From assembly GCA_965221585.1 (NCBI GenBank), contig OZ244898.1:1054001-1118000 (forward strand): DNA of 64,000 nucleotides, read 5' to 3'. The stretch is from VXYK01 sp965221585. GTDB taxonomy: Bacteria; Actinomycetota; Acidimicrobiia; Acidimicrobiales; Aldehydirespiratoraceae. The translations under genes were made by a program, and so were the position numbers. The notes below the pieces were generated by a model. The model ran no database searches and was not told where the DNA came from. It was given only the letters and a program-made list of their open reading frames with translations. Below, piece by piece: positions 7,607-15,865 of this stretch (the stretch's first letter is position 1; each line of letters begins with the position of its first letter).

Positions 7607-8566
7607 TCAGTAGTCGAACACCGAGGGGAGCGCGTCCATTGGGCGGGCCTCGGGGTAGTGCTCGGCGATCACTCCGGCGTGGTCGGGGTCGTCGTCGATA
7701 CGGCTGGGATCGAAACGAGCGTCGATCCCCCGGTCCTCAAGGTCAGCGTTGAAACGGGCCGCGATGTCGTCGCGGCTCAAGGGATTGGAGGCCAATCGGT
7801 TCTTGTGGTCGGCGTCCAGGTACACGTCGGCCTTCCACAGCACGCTGACGCGGATGTCGGACAGCGGCGTGCGGTACACCTCTTCGCCGTGGTCGGTGAC
7901 CACCCAGTCGCCGTCGGGGCTGCCTGCCGGAGCCAACTCCGCAGTCGGAGTGACTAGGGGCGTGCCTATATCGAAGGGGCCGATGGGATTTACCTGGTGG
8001 AACATACCGTGGTTGTCGCCCATCAGCGCGGTGTTGGCCATGTTGCCCTCGTGCTCTTCGGGCGGTTGGTCTGGCCCGTAGGGCCAGTAGCGAAACCCGC
8101 CACCGTTCACGTCGTTGAGCCACCAAATGGCGGTGGCCTGCGGGAACGACAGATCCTCGAACAGGCCCGACCACAGCATGGCCCGCAGCAGCCACATTGG
8201 GGTGTTGGTGCGGTCGCGGCCCGCGAAACGGGGGTTGTCGGTGTGGGCCGGTCCCGCTTGCGGAATGGCCATCATCTGGTTCACGTACACGCTGTGGGGT
8301 TCCACGATCTCGGCGCCGTAGAACGCCTTGGCCGAGTCGATGTAGGCCGGATGATCGAGAAACACCTCTGATCCCGGCACGGCGATGGTCTCGTTCACCC
8401 AGTCGTCCCGAAACCACAGGGGGCGGGTGCGGGCATGGGGATCGGCCCCGGGGCTGTACCAACCCCCCAACGGCACATAGGGCGCCTCTTGGGCCAACAG
8501 CTTGATCGCAGCCCCGACATCGTCGAGCACATCAGTCAGCAGAATCGGTGGATCAGAAACGTGCAT
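7607..8566 (-). CDS. Unknown protein with a possible 2OG/Fe(II) oxygenase triad
   Basis: The product is about 319 residues from ATG 8564-8566. An in-frame extension to 8617 exists, but TACCGT eight nt upstream of 8566 (leaderless-type -10) supports the shorter form. I see an HxD motif (PAHTDNPRF), a later His (DNHGMFHQV) and an Arg at the start of a strand (IRVSVLWKADVY). This is the order of metal and oxoglutarate ligands in 2OG-Fe(II) dioxygenases, and aromatic-rich stretches (AIWWLNDVNGGGFRYWPYG) lie between. No signal peptide. I do not recognise a named family, and the oxygenase idea is an inference from the motif order. It stands alone at the edge of the catabolic island, divergent from the esterase. 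Confidence 0.6.
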   Translation of the reverse strand: MHVSDPPILLTDVLDDVGAAIKLLAQEAPYVPLGGWYSPGADPHARTRPLWFRDDWVNETIAVPGSEVFLDHPAYIDSAKAFYGAEIVEPHSVYVNQMMAIPQAGPAHTDNPRFAGRDRTNTPMWLLRAMLWSGLFEDLSFPQATAIWWLNDVNGGGFRYWPYGPDQPPEEHEGNMANTALMGDNHGMFHQVNPIGPFDIGTPLVTPTAELAPAGSPDGDWVVTDHGEEVYRTPLSDIRVSVLWKADVYLDADHKNRLASNPLSRDDIAARFNADLEDRGIDARFDPSRIDDDPDHAGVIAEHYPEARPMDALPSVFDY

Positions 8567-8689
8567 CGCTTTCGACGGTACCATCCGGTGTGATGTCGTC
8601 GCGAAAGCCGCATCCACGAGCCTGGCTTGCTACTCCGCGGAGACGGGCCCCTGGGCATCCGACAGTCTCACGATAGGGGAAGCGGCGCA

Positions 8690-8770
8690 ATGAAGCAGGT
8701 GTACGTCACCGAGAAGCCACAACGCGACAATCCGTCACACCATTTCGAGCAGCGGAGGACCGCACGATGA
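8690..8770 (+). CDS. 26-codon upstream ORF coupled to the esterase
   Basis: ATG 8690 opens a 26-residue frame (MKQVYVTEKPQRDN...) that stops at TGA 8768-8770 and overlaps the esterase start as ATGA. AGGGGAAG about seven nt upstream is a usable ribosome site. The esterase also has its own GGAGG (8754-8758), inside this ORF. It may be a leader peptide or the remnant of a lost upstream gene. No family is recognisable at this length. Confidence 0.35.
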   Translation: MKQVYVTEKPQRDNPSHHFEQRRTAR

Positions 8771-9684
8771 GCGACGAGACTGTCGATCCCCATGAACTAC
8801 TGCCGGTCCCCGATCGATCTTCGGGGTTCGACTACGAGCCGATCGAGGTACTGGCGCTCACCGATCATCACCGCGAGAGCCTTCAGATCGACGAACGTCT
8901 CGTGCCCGGGACGTCCGGAGATCCTGAGGTACGCGTAGTCTGCTATCGACCGCGCGCCGTGCAGGGCACTCTGCCCCTCCTGATCAGCATCCACGGCGGC
9001 GCGTTCATCATGATGTCGCCAGAAACCTTCGGAGGCATGGACGCAGGGATCGCACTCCACGCCGAGTGCCAAGTGGTCAGCATCGACTACCGCCTCGCAC
9101 CGGAGCACCCATTCCCAGCGGCAATCAACGACTGTTGGGCGGTCCTCAACTGGGCCACGACAACCGACGAGCTCGACGTCGACGTCGACCGCGTCGCAGT
9201 GACCGGCGGCAGCGCTGGTGGTGCCTTGGCGGCTGCTCTCTGCCAGATGACTCGTGACCGCGGTGGACCGAACATCCACTTCCAAGCTCTCTACATCCCG
9301 GTCACTGATGACCGGCTGCAGACCCCATCGATGCAGCAGACCTTCGACGGCAGCCCGGACGCGTTCAACAGCACGAGCGCGAAGGGAATGTGGATGCACT
9401 ACCTCGGGGTCGACCACGACCAGGCCACGACCTCGCCGTATGCCGCGCCCATGCGCGCCGCGTCGTTCAAAGATCTCCCCCCGGCGGTGGTTCTCACCTA
9501 TGGAATGGATCCGCTGCGCGACGAGGGCATCAACTACGCGATGGCGCTGATGGCTGCCGGGGTGGACGTTGAGCTCCACAACTGCCCTGGTGCTGAACAC
9601 GGTGGCGTGATGCTCAACCTCGAAGCTGCCGGTCGTGCGATGAGCACTATGAACGATGCGATCGCGCAGGCCCTGAGGAGCTGA
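8767..9684 (+). CDS. Alpha/beta hydrolase, hormone-sensitive lipase (HSL) family esterase
   Basis: The 305 residues show the HSL/bHSL signature: oxyanion HGGAF near residue 77, VSIDYRLAPEHPFPAA, nucleophile elbow GGSAGG, acid GMDPLRDEG and catalytic His in GAEHGG. These enzymes hydrolyse short-chain esters and lactones in the cytoplasm. Next to a Baeyer-Villiger monooxygenase, a likely role is opening the ester or lactone product. The ATG has GGAGG nine nt upstream, so the start is firm. No signal peptide. Confidence 0.92.
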   Translation: MSDETVDPHELLPVPDRSSGFDYEPIEVLALTDHHRESLQIDERLVPGTSGDPEVRVVCYRPRAVQGTLPLLISIHGGAFIMMSPETFGGMDAGIALHAECQVVSIDYRLAPEHPFPAAINDCWAVLNWATTTDELDVDVDRVAVTGGSAGGALAAALCQMTRDRGGPNIHFQALYIPVTDDRLQTPSMQQTFDGSPDAFNSTSAKGMWMHYLGVDHDQATTSPYAAPMRAASFKDLPPAVVLTYGMDPLRDEGINYAMALMAAGVDVELHNCPGAEHGGVMLNLEAAGRAMSTMNDAIAQALRS

Positions 9685-9712
9685 TCAGCACGACCACAGG
9701 ACCGCCGAGGTC

Positions 9713-12055
9713 TCAGAATCCCCTGGGGCGAGTACCGATCACGCCGTCTTCTTCCAACGCGTTGAGCCGTTCGACGTCGAGGCCCAACAGGTCGCCGAGC
9801 ACCGCTTGATTGTGTTCGCCCATGAGCGGGGCTGGTGTGCGCAACCAGCGGTCGACGGTCGCATAGCGGAACGGCATGCCCGGAGTCTTGTGGGTGCCCA
9901 CCAAAGGGTGGGCGACTGGCTCGAAGAGCCCGCGAGCCCTCAGCTGCGGATGGCCGTCGAAGGTCCGCGGATCCCAACACACCGCGGCTGGTACGCCAGC
10001 TTCGCAGAGCGCGTCAGCCGTCGAGCCGACCTCGCGTGACGACGACCACTCGCTGAGTGCCTCGTCGAGACGATCGTGGTGCGCCACGCGTCCTTCGAAC
10101 GTCGCGAGATCCGAATCCGCTGCCCACTCCGGCGAGCCGAGCATCTCGACCAAGGCCTGCCATTGGTCGTCGGTCTCCACGCTGATGGCCAGCCACGTCT
10201 CGTGGCCGGCGCCGGGGTACACACCCTGCGGCGCCGCGCTTGCTGAACGATTGGCGCGGCGAGGCATCACCTCGCCGTATGCCGAGTGTTCGAGCAGCGG
10301 CAGCGGGCAGGCGTTGAGCGCTGCCTCGATCATGGTCGCTTCGACGAAGAGCCCGTTGCCGCCCCGTCGCTCGCGCTCGATTAGTGCGACGAGCATGGCC
10401 CAAGCGCCGTGCACGCCTGCGATCGGGTCACAGGGTCCCTTCGGGATGAGCGGTGCGTCGTCGGGATAGCCGGTGATCGACGCCATCGTCATCTGTTCCA
10501 TCGTCTGCGCGAACCCGACTCGGTCGCGCCATGGTCCGGTGATTCCGAACGCTGGCATGCGGGTGTAGATGACGTTCGGGTTGAGTGCCTGGACGGTCGC
10601 CTCGTCCAGCCCCCAGTTCTCCATGACCCGCGGTGAGAAGTTCTCGACGACGAGGTCGGCCCAGCCGATCAGCTCGCCGACGAGCTCTCGGCCCGTCTCG
10701 CTCGACAGGTCGAGGGTGATTCCCCGCTTGTTCGTGTTCACGGGGAAGTAGATGTGGCTCGACTCCCACCAGGGGTCGACCCCGGTGAGAAAGCCGGTCA
10801 TGCGCACGCCGTCGGGATGGCTCGTGCTCTCGAGGTGGATCACATCTGCGCCGAGCGTTGCCAGCCAGTGGGTCGCCGCCGGGCCGGCCCACCACGCGGT
10901 GAGGTCGAGCACACGGACTCCGGCAAGCGGTAGACCTGCGGGGTCGGCATCCGGCTCGGTCGGGGTCGGAGCCGGGCGTGGCGTGATCTTTTCGCGGTCG
11001 GCGTCGAGCGCGGGCGCCAGACGAGGTAGCGGGCCGTTCTCACCGTCGAAGCGGTAGGGGCGGCGCGGTTGGTGGAACCCGCCCGGATGCTCGACGAACA
11101 CGCCCCGCTCGCGCAGATGATCGTTGGTCATGATCGTGGCGCCGTCATAGATCGGCGTGACCGGAATGCGGAGCGCACTCGCGAGCTCGACGATCTCGTC
11201 AACCGTACGTTCCCGGATCCAGCCTTCCATGATGCCCGGCCAGTCGTCGCGCCTGGATCGGCTCCATTGGTAGACCAGTTCTTCGTCGTCGAGCAGGTCG
11301 GCCCGATCGATCAAGATCAGGAAGCTCTGGAACATCTGGGCGGTGTTGGTGTTGAAGCCGACGTAGCCGTCCTTGGCGAGCTCGATCGACGGCGACTCCA
11401 TGCTCCGAGCCGGTGTATCAAGGTCCGGTTCGCCGGAGAGCTGGTGCAGCAGGTTGGAGAAGATGGGAACGGTCGCGGCGACGACATCGGTCATCGAGAG
11501 GTCGATGTGTTCGCCGATTCCTGTCCGTTGGGCCCGCATCACGGCCGCGAGCGCCGGCGGCGCGGCGAACGCGCCGCCCATGAACTCCGCGAGGCGACCA
11601 CCTGCCGCAACCGGCTCTCGTTCGGGTCGACCCCGGAACTGCGTCGACCCGCTCTCGGCCTGGACGGTGAACTCGTTCGCCACCCGGCCTGCGTAGGGAC
11701 CGGTTCGACCGAAGGGTGTAATCGACAGCACGACTAGGTGGGGGTGCTGAGTGCGGATCGCGTCGACGTCCGCCTCACCTGATTCAACGAGGAGATCGGC
11801 ACCTTCGAGGAGCGCGTCGATCTCGGGATCACCGAGCTCGCCGATGATCGAACGCTTGCCGGCATTGAGGAACTGGAACAGCGCACTGTCGCCGTCGAGG
11901 TCAGCGCCGACCGCGCTGTACGAGCGGGTCGAATCACCGTCGGCCGGTTCGACCTTCACGACTTCGGCTCCCGCATCGGCGAAGAGCTTGGAGGCGTACG
12001 GGCCGGCGACGTCGACGGTGATGTCGACGATTCGCAGGTGGTCGAGCGTCTGCAT
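9713..12055 (-). CDS. Tandem family III (CaiB/BaiF) acyl-CoA transferase, two fused domains
   Basis: The 780-residue protein contains two CaiB/BaiF units, about 1-360 and 378-780. Each has an N-terminal Rossmann part (LRIVDITVDVAGPYASKLFAD; VRVLDLTAWWAGPAATHWLA) and the GHIDLSM / LFVEATM segment. Family III enzymes move CoA between carboxylic acids through an Asp acyl intermediate. At that position the second unit has Asp543 (GPCDPIAGVHG), whereas the first has Glu157 (GRLAEFMGG). ATG 12053-12055 abuts the amidohydrolase stop (TGATG), and it is the last gene of the six-gene minus operon. It probably activates a pathway acid with CoA. An in-frame extension to 12256 is antisense-like and is rejected as start. 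Confidence 0.9.
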   Translation of the reverse strand: MQTLDHLRIVDITVDVAGPYASKLFADAGAEVVKVEPADGDSTRSYSAVGADLDGDSALFQFLNAGKRSIIGELGDPEIDALLEGADLLVESGEADVDAIRTQHPHLVVLSITPFGRTGPYAGRVANEFTVQAESGSTQFRGRPEREPVAAGGRLAEFMGGAFAAPPALAAVMRAQRTGIGEHIDLSMTDVVAATVPIFSNLLHQLSGEPDLDTPARSMESPSIELAKDGYVGFNTNTAQMFQSFLILIDRADLLDDEELVYQWSRSRRDDWPGIMEGWIRERTVDEIVELASALRIPVTPIYDGATIMTNDHLRERGVFVEHPGGFHQPRRPYRFDGENGPLPRLAPALDADREKITPRPAPTPTEPDADPAGLPLAGVRVLDLTAWWAGPAATHWLATLGADVIHLESTSHPDGVRMTGFLTGVDPWWESSHIYFPVNTNKRGITLDLSSETGRELVGELIGWADLVVENFSPRVMENWGLDEATVQALNPNVIYTRMPAFGITGPWRDRVGFAQTMEQMTMASITGYPDDAPLIPKGPCDPIAGVHGAWAMLVALIERERRGGNGLFVEATMIEAALNACPLPLLEHSAYGEVMPRRANRSASAAPQGVYPGAGHETWLAISVETDDQWQALVEMLGSPEWAADSDLATFEGRVAHHDRLDEALSEWSSSREVGSTADALCEAGVPAAVCWDPRTFDGHPQLRARGLFEPVAHPLVGTHKTPGMPFRYATVDRWLRTPAPLMGEHNQAVLGDLLGLDVERLNALEEDGVIGTRPRGF

Positions 12056-13194
12056 CAGCTGGCGGCCGCCATCTCCGACGGTGGCGAAGACACGTGCGGG
12101 AACAACTCTTCGAACGCGCCGCGGGTGATGCGGTACCGGACGTCCTCGTCGAGGTCGTCGACCAGTCCGTGGAGCGTTTCCTGCGTGTGGCCGAACGTGC
12201 CTTCGATGTGGGGGTAGTCGCTTCCGAACATGACGTTGCGGTAGCCCATCGCCCACAGCGCGGCGGGTGCGGTCTCGTCGTGTTGAAAGCTCGCGTACAC
12301 GTGCTCATAGAGGTAGTCCTTCGGAGGCCGCGCGAGTTTGGGGCGGACGAACATCTGGTGCTGGCGGAACCCCTCGTTCATGCGGTCACCGATGAACGGC
12401 ACCCACGAGGCACCGCCTTCGGCGATCAGTACTCGGAGACCGGGATGGCGTTCGAACGCGCCGCTGGCGACGAGCTTCATGGCCGCGTACTGGCCACCGA
12501 TTCCGCTGTGGACATAGTTGAGTACGGCGCCGCCCGGGCCTCGGAAGTTGGACGCCTGGTCGCCGCCATCGGTGCCGATGTGGAACGCGATGACGAGGCC
12601 CGATTCGTCGGCTGCCGCCCAGAGCGGGTCCCACGCCTTGTCGTTGTAGTCGGGTGCGGCCTTCGGGTGGCCAGTCGGCATGTTGACCAGGTGCAGCCCC
12701 ACCTCCGCGGCGTGGTACAGCTCGGCGACGGCGGAGTCGACGTCGACCAGGGGCATGAGGGCGGCCGGGACGAGTCGATCGGGGGCGACGTCTTGGATCT
12801 CGGATGCGAGCCATTCGTTCTCGGCTCGCGCGGCTGCGTTGATGAGATCGCGGTCTTCGATGAGCGCGCACCATAGTCCGATCGACTGGAACATCACCTC
12901 AGCCCAGACGCCCTCTTGGTCGAGGTCGACCAGCCGCGCGTTGATGTCGCGTGCGCCGGGGGGTCGGTGGTTCAACTCGGCGATGTTGAGCCCGCCCTCG
13001 CCCTTGACCTTGAGGATCTTGGGGATGGGCCGCGAGAAGCTCGTGCCGTCGACAGTGACGCGTTCCTCGTCGTCGCTGATGCGTTCGACGCGGGGCATGC
13101 GCTCCGCGAGTGCTTTGGGCATGATCGATTGCCAGTGGTTCTTCGGCTCGAGGAAGTGTGAGTCGGCGGAGTGGGTCCAGATCTTGTCTGTCAT
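12055..13194 (-). CDS. Amidohydrolase 2 family metal-dependent hydrolase/decarboxylase
   Basis: The 379 residues fit the amidohydrolase_2 (ACMSD-like) TIM barrel: SADSHFLEP near 9-17 in place of DxHxH, LVNMPTGHP, AFHIGTDG with the barrel His, LIAEGGASWVPF and FGSDYPHIEGTFG with the metal/catalytic Asp. Family members hydrolyse or decarboxylate cyclic acids; in actinobacteria they are common in steroid and aromatic catabolic clusters. AGGAG lies ten nt before the ATG. It is translationally joined to the CoA-transferase downstream and lies 42 nt after the thiolase gene. The exact reaction is unknown. Confidence 0.85.
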   Translation of the reverse strand: MTDKIWTHSADSHFLEPKNHWQSIMPKALAERMPRVERISDDEERVTVDGTSFSRPIPKILKVKGEGGLNIAELNHRPPGARDINARLVDLDQEGVWAEVMFQSIGLWCALIEDRDLINAAARAENEWLASEIQDVAPDRLVPAALMPLVDVDSAVAELYHAAEVGLHLVNMPTGHPKAAPDYNDKAWDPLWAAADESGLVIAFHIGTDGGDQASNFRGPGGAVLNYVHSGIGGQYAAMKLVASGAFERHPGLRVLIAEGGASWVPFIGDRMNEGFRQHQMFVRPKLARPPKDYLYEHVYASFQHDETAPAALWAMGYRNVMFGSDYPHIEGTFGHTQETLHGLVDDLDEDVRYRITRGAFEELFPHVSSPPSEMAAAS

Positions 13195-13236
13195 GATGGG
13201 TGGCTCCTGGGTCGGTGTGCTTGGGGGTGTGGAGTG

Positions 13237-14406
13237 TTATCGGTCGGTGGCGAGGATCAGTCCGCTGGTGGGCACGCCGGTGCCGGCGGTGGCGAGGACG
13301 TGTTCGACGTCGGCGACTTGGTTGATGGCGGTGCCGCGCACCTGCCGGACGGCTTCGGTGATGCCGTTCATGCCGTGGATGTAGGCCTCGCCCAGCAAGC
13401 CGCCGTGGGGGTTCATCGGTAGCTCTCCGTCGAGGCTCAGATTCGCGACGGTGGCGAAGTCGTTGGCCTCGCCCCGACCGCAGAACCCGAGCGCTTCGAG
13501 CTGCATGAACACGAATGGCGTGAAGTGGTCGTAGAGGGCGGCGGTCTGGATGTCGGCGGGGGTGATGCCGGCCTGGCCCCAGAGCTGGGTCGCGACCACG
13601 CCGAGGTCGGGCAGGCCGGTGATGTCGTCGCGGTAATAGCTGGTGACCATCTCGCTGTCGAAGCTGGCTCCCTGGGCAGCGGCCGCGATCACCGCAGGCG
13701 GGTTCGGTAGGTCGCGGGCTCGTTCGATCGAGGTGACCACGAGCGCGACGCCGCCATCGCTCTCCTGACAGCAGTCGAGAAGGCGAAGCACCGGGTCGAC
13801 CACCCACTTGGAGCTCTGGTGGTCGTCGATGGTGATCGGCCGCTCGTAGAACCAGGCGTGGGGGTTGGTGGCAGCGTGGGCCCGATCGATCACAGCGATG
13901 CGGCCGAAGTCGGCGTTGGTCACGCCGTACGCGTGCATGTAGCGCTGAGCGTGAACCGCCACCCAGGCGGCCGGGGTCAGCAACCCGAAGGGCGCGTACC
14001 ACGACAGCCACAACGGCACCTTCGACAGCGACCCTGTGACGTTCCCGAAGCGGCGACCTGACCGCTCGTTGAAGGCCCGGTAGACCACCACGACCTCCGC
14101 GATCCCGGTGGTGACCGCCATCGCAGCCTGTTGCACGGTGCCACACGCGGCTCCCCCGCCGTAGGGGATGCGGCTGAAGAAGGTGAGATCGTCGATGCCG
14201 AGGTTGCGGGCCACCTCGGCCTCTTCGCTGGAATCGAGGCTGAACGTGACGAGCCCTCCGACGTCGGCCGGCTCAAGCCCGGCGTCGGTGAGCGCAGCGC
14301 GTACCGACTCGCATGCCAGCTGAAGCTCGCTGCGCCCGGAGTCCTTCGAGAACTCAGTCTGGCCAATCCCGGCGATCGCCGCGCGGCGAGACAGGGGGTA
14401 CGTCAT
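13237..14406 (-). CDS. Thiolase-like lipid-transfer protein / retro-aldolase (Ltp2-type)
   Basis: The 389-residue protein has thiolase-fold features: AIAGIGQTEFSKDSGRSE at the N-terminus, GGGAACGTVQQAAMAV around the thiolase Cys, and YDHFTPFVFMQLEALGFCGRG plus NPHGGLLGEAYIHG near the C-terminus. The YDHFTP segment is typical of Ltp2-like enzymes, which cleave a beta-hydroxyacyl-CoA side chain in steroid degradation and need a DUF35 partner. DUF35 and MaoC genes lie directly upstream with 4-nt overlaps, which supports that role over beta-ketothiolase activity. The substrate is not necessarily a steroid. Confidence 0.85.
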   Translation of the reverse strand: MTYPLSRRAAIAGIGQTEFSKDSGRSELQLACESVRAALTDAGLEPADVGGLVTFSLDSSEEAEVARNLGIDDLTFFSRIPYGGGAACGTVQQAAMAVTTGIAEVVVVYRAFNERSGRRFGNVTGSLSKVPLWLSWYAPFGLLTPAAWVAVHAQRYMHAYGVTNADFGRIAVIDRAHAATNPHAWFYERPITIDDHQSSKWVVDPVLRLLDCCQESDGGVALVVTSIERARDLPNPPAVIAAAAQGASFDSEMVTSYYRDDITGLPDLGVVATQLWGQAGITPADIQTAALYDHFTPFVFMQLEALGFCGRGEANDFATVANLSLDGELPMNPHGGLLGEAYIHGMNGITEAVRQVRGTAINQVADVEHVLATAGTGVPTSGLILATDR

Positions 14407-14807
14407 CGGTCGGCCAACAGTGAGAGCGTCGCAGTGCCGGACGCATGATCGCCGTGTTCGGTTCTGGCGGTGAAGGTGACCTCGACGATGCGTTCGCCGT
14501 CGCGCTCGTCCACCGCGGTGACCTCGCCCTCGAACGACAGGGTCGTGCCGGGGTACACCGGCACGCCAAGCCGGATCGACAGCGACCGCAGCATGGCGTC
14601 GGGGCCGGCCCAGTCGGTGAGGTAGCGACTGCAGTAGCCGTTGGTCGACATGATATTCATGAACACGTCGGGTGAACCGTGCTGGTTGGCGTAAGCCTTG
14701 TCGTGATGGACCGGCATGAAGTCGCGTGACGCGAGGGCGCCGGCGACGATGCGAGTGGCCGTCATCTTGTAGGCGGCCGCCGGGAGTCGAGCGCCGACGG
14801 CGATCAT
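14403..14807 (-). CDS. MaoC-like hydratase, small subunit (ChsH1-like)
   Basis: The 134 residues form a single hot-dog MaoC domain: ASRDFMPVHHDKAYANQHG carries the Asp/His hydratase dyad, then PDVFMNIMSTNGYCSRYLTDW and LGVPVYPGTTLSFEGEVT. In cholesterol side-chain degradation ChsH1 pairs with the ChsH2 MaoC domain to hydrate an enoyl-CoA. Both ends overlap neighbours by four nt (DUF35 upstream, Ltp2 downstream), matching a multi-subunit complex. Start is ATG 14805-14807. Confidence 0.85.
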   Translation of the reverse strand: MIAVGARLPAAAYKMTATRIVAGALASRDFMPVHHDKAYANQHGSPDVFMNIMSTNGYCSRYLTDWAGPDAMLRSLSIRLGVPVYPGTTLSFEGEVTAVDERDGERIVEVTFTARTEHGDHASGTATLSLLADR

Positions 14808-15220
14808 GGCGCCTCGGTCGGTCGGAACTGGTGCAGAACGAGATCGTCGTCGAAGGTGACGAACGCGACCTCGACCGCCATGTCGTTGACGACGTCTCCG
14901 GGCGTGGTGTCGATGAGGTTCGTGATCAGCCGGGTCCCCTCTTCGAGGTCGATCAAAGCGACGATGTAGGGGTACTCCATGAACGGAAACGGCGGGTGCG
15001 TCGGCTTCACGAAGCTATGAACCGTCCCCCGTCCCGACGCGACCACGTAGTTCCAGTTGAGCGAGTTGCATCTCGGGCACATCGGCCGGGGCGGATGTCG
15101 CTGTTGACCACAGTCGGCGCAGCGCTGGATGCGCAGTTCGTGCTCTTTGAGCCCGTCCCAGAAGAATCGGGTGTCGGGTGACATCGAGGGCCGGAGCCTT
15201 GAGCCAGCTGTGTCGGTCAT
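14804..15220 (-). CDS. DUF35 OB-fold / zinc-ribbon acyl-CoA-associated protein
   Basis: The 138 residues hold an N-terminal helix, a four-cysteine rubredoxin-like ribbon (CADCGQQRHPPRPMCPRC, about 33-50) and an OB fold (GRGTVHSFVKPTHPPF; YPYIVALIDLEEGTRLITN). DUF35 proteins bind Ltp2-type aldolases and are needed for their activity. In classical ChsH2 this domain is the C-terminal half of a MaoC-DUF35 fusion; here it is a separate gene overlapping the MaoC genes on either side by four nt. Confidence 0.9.
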   Translation of the reverse strand: MTDTAGSRLRPSMSPDTRFFWDGLKEHELRIQRCADCGQQRHPPRPMCPRCNSLNWNYVVASGRGTVHSFVKPTHPPFPFMEYPYIVALIDLEEGTRLITNLIDTTPGDVVNDMAVEVAFVTFDDDLVLHQFRPTEAP

Positions 15221-15762
15221 GCCGCCGCCTCGGGCCGAAACTTGAGCATCCGGAATCTCTGTCGGCCAACCACCTCGTCGCCCACGCGAAACGTGGTGAG
15301 CCAGGTGATGAAATGGCCGGGCCCGAGGCGCGTGTTCTTCTCGTCAGAGATCTCCTCAACCTCACTCGTCGAGGTGACGGTCTCGCCCAAGCGGAGGTAG
15401 CGCTCGAACTCGAACTCGGAGTTGACAGCGAGGCTCCCGCGGTAGCCGGCGTCGTCAAAAACCTTGAGGGGGCTCGCGGCTGCCGGGCGCGGAGCGCCAC
15501 CCCGTTCGCCAATGCCCTCGAGCATCGGCGTGGCCATGATCCAGGTCTGCAGCATCGCGGGTGGGGCTACCAGTCCGCCGTGACGCGACGGCACCGCCGC
15601 CTTCTCATCGAGGTACACCGGGTTGTGGTCGTCGAAGGCGGCGGCCCAGTGGCGAATCATCGCCAGGTTGACCGGGTCTGGCGCGACCGACCCGACAGGA
15701 TCTCCGATCGGCTCGCCGAGGATCGAGTCGAGCACAGCGCGAGGAATCGAGGCGTCGCTCAC
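15217..15762 (-). CDS. MaoC-like hydratase, ChsH2 N-terminal-type
   Basis: The 181-residue protein resembles the MaoC half of ChsH2: NLAMIRHWAAAFDDHNPVYL, GGLVAPPAMLQTWIM and RYLRLGETVTSTSEVEEISDEK. The usual catalytic pair seems altered in this half (DDHNPVY), as expected for a partner that builds the active site with the other MaoC subunit. It starts at GTG 15760-15762 and is the first gene of the minus operon running to 9713. Divergent from the monooxygenase. Confidence 0.83.
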   Translation of the reverse strand: MSDASIPRAVLDSILGEPIGDPVGSVAPDPVNLAMIRHWAAAFDDHNPVYLDEKAAVPSRHGGLVAPPAMLQTWIMATPMLEGIGERGGAPRPAAASPLKVFDDAGYRGSLAVNSEFEFERYLRLGETVTSTSEVEEISDEKNTRLGPGHFITWLTTFRVGDEVVGRQRFRMLKFRPEAAA

Positions 15763-15770
15763 CCCAGTTC

Positions 15771-15812
15771 AGTACCACATCGTCGGCGATTAGTCAGATT
15801 TGATGAGTACCA
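15771..15812. promoter_or_regulatory. Two AGTACCA half-sites in the divergent control region
   Basis: AGTACCA occurs at 15771-15777 and 15806-15812, 35 bp apart centre to centre, between the MaoC operon and the Baeyer-Villiger monooxygenase gene. This could be a shared operator. The evidence is only the repeat and its place; a chance match is possible. Confidence 0.2.
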
Positions 15813-15865
15813 ACCGTTCCTGCAACGATGCACTACCCCCCACGATTCGACGCGCAAGGACCTCG

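Noticed and set aside
9713..12256. 847-residue version of the CoA-transferase
   Set aside because: The first 67 residues are Arg/His/Pro-rich antisense-type sequence within the amidohydrolase gene.
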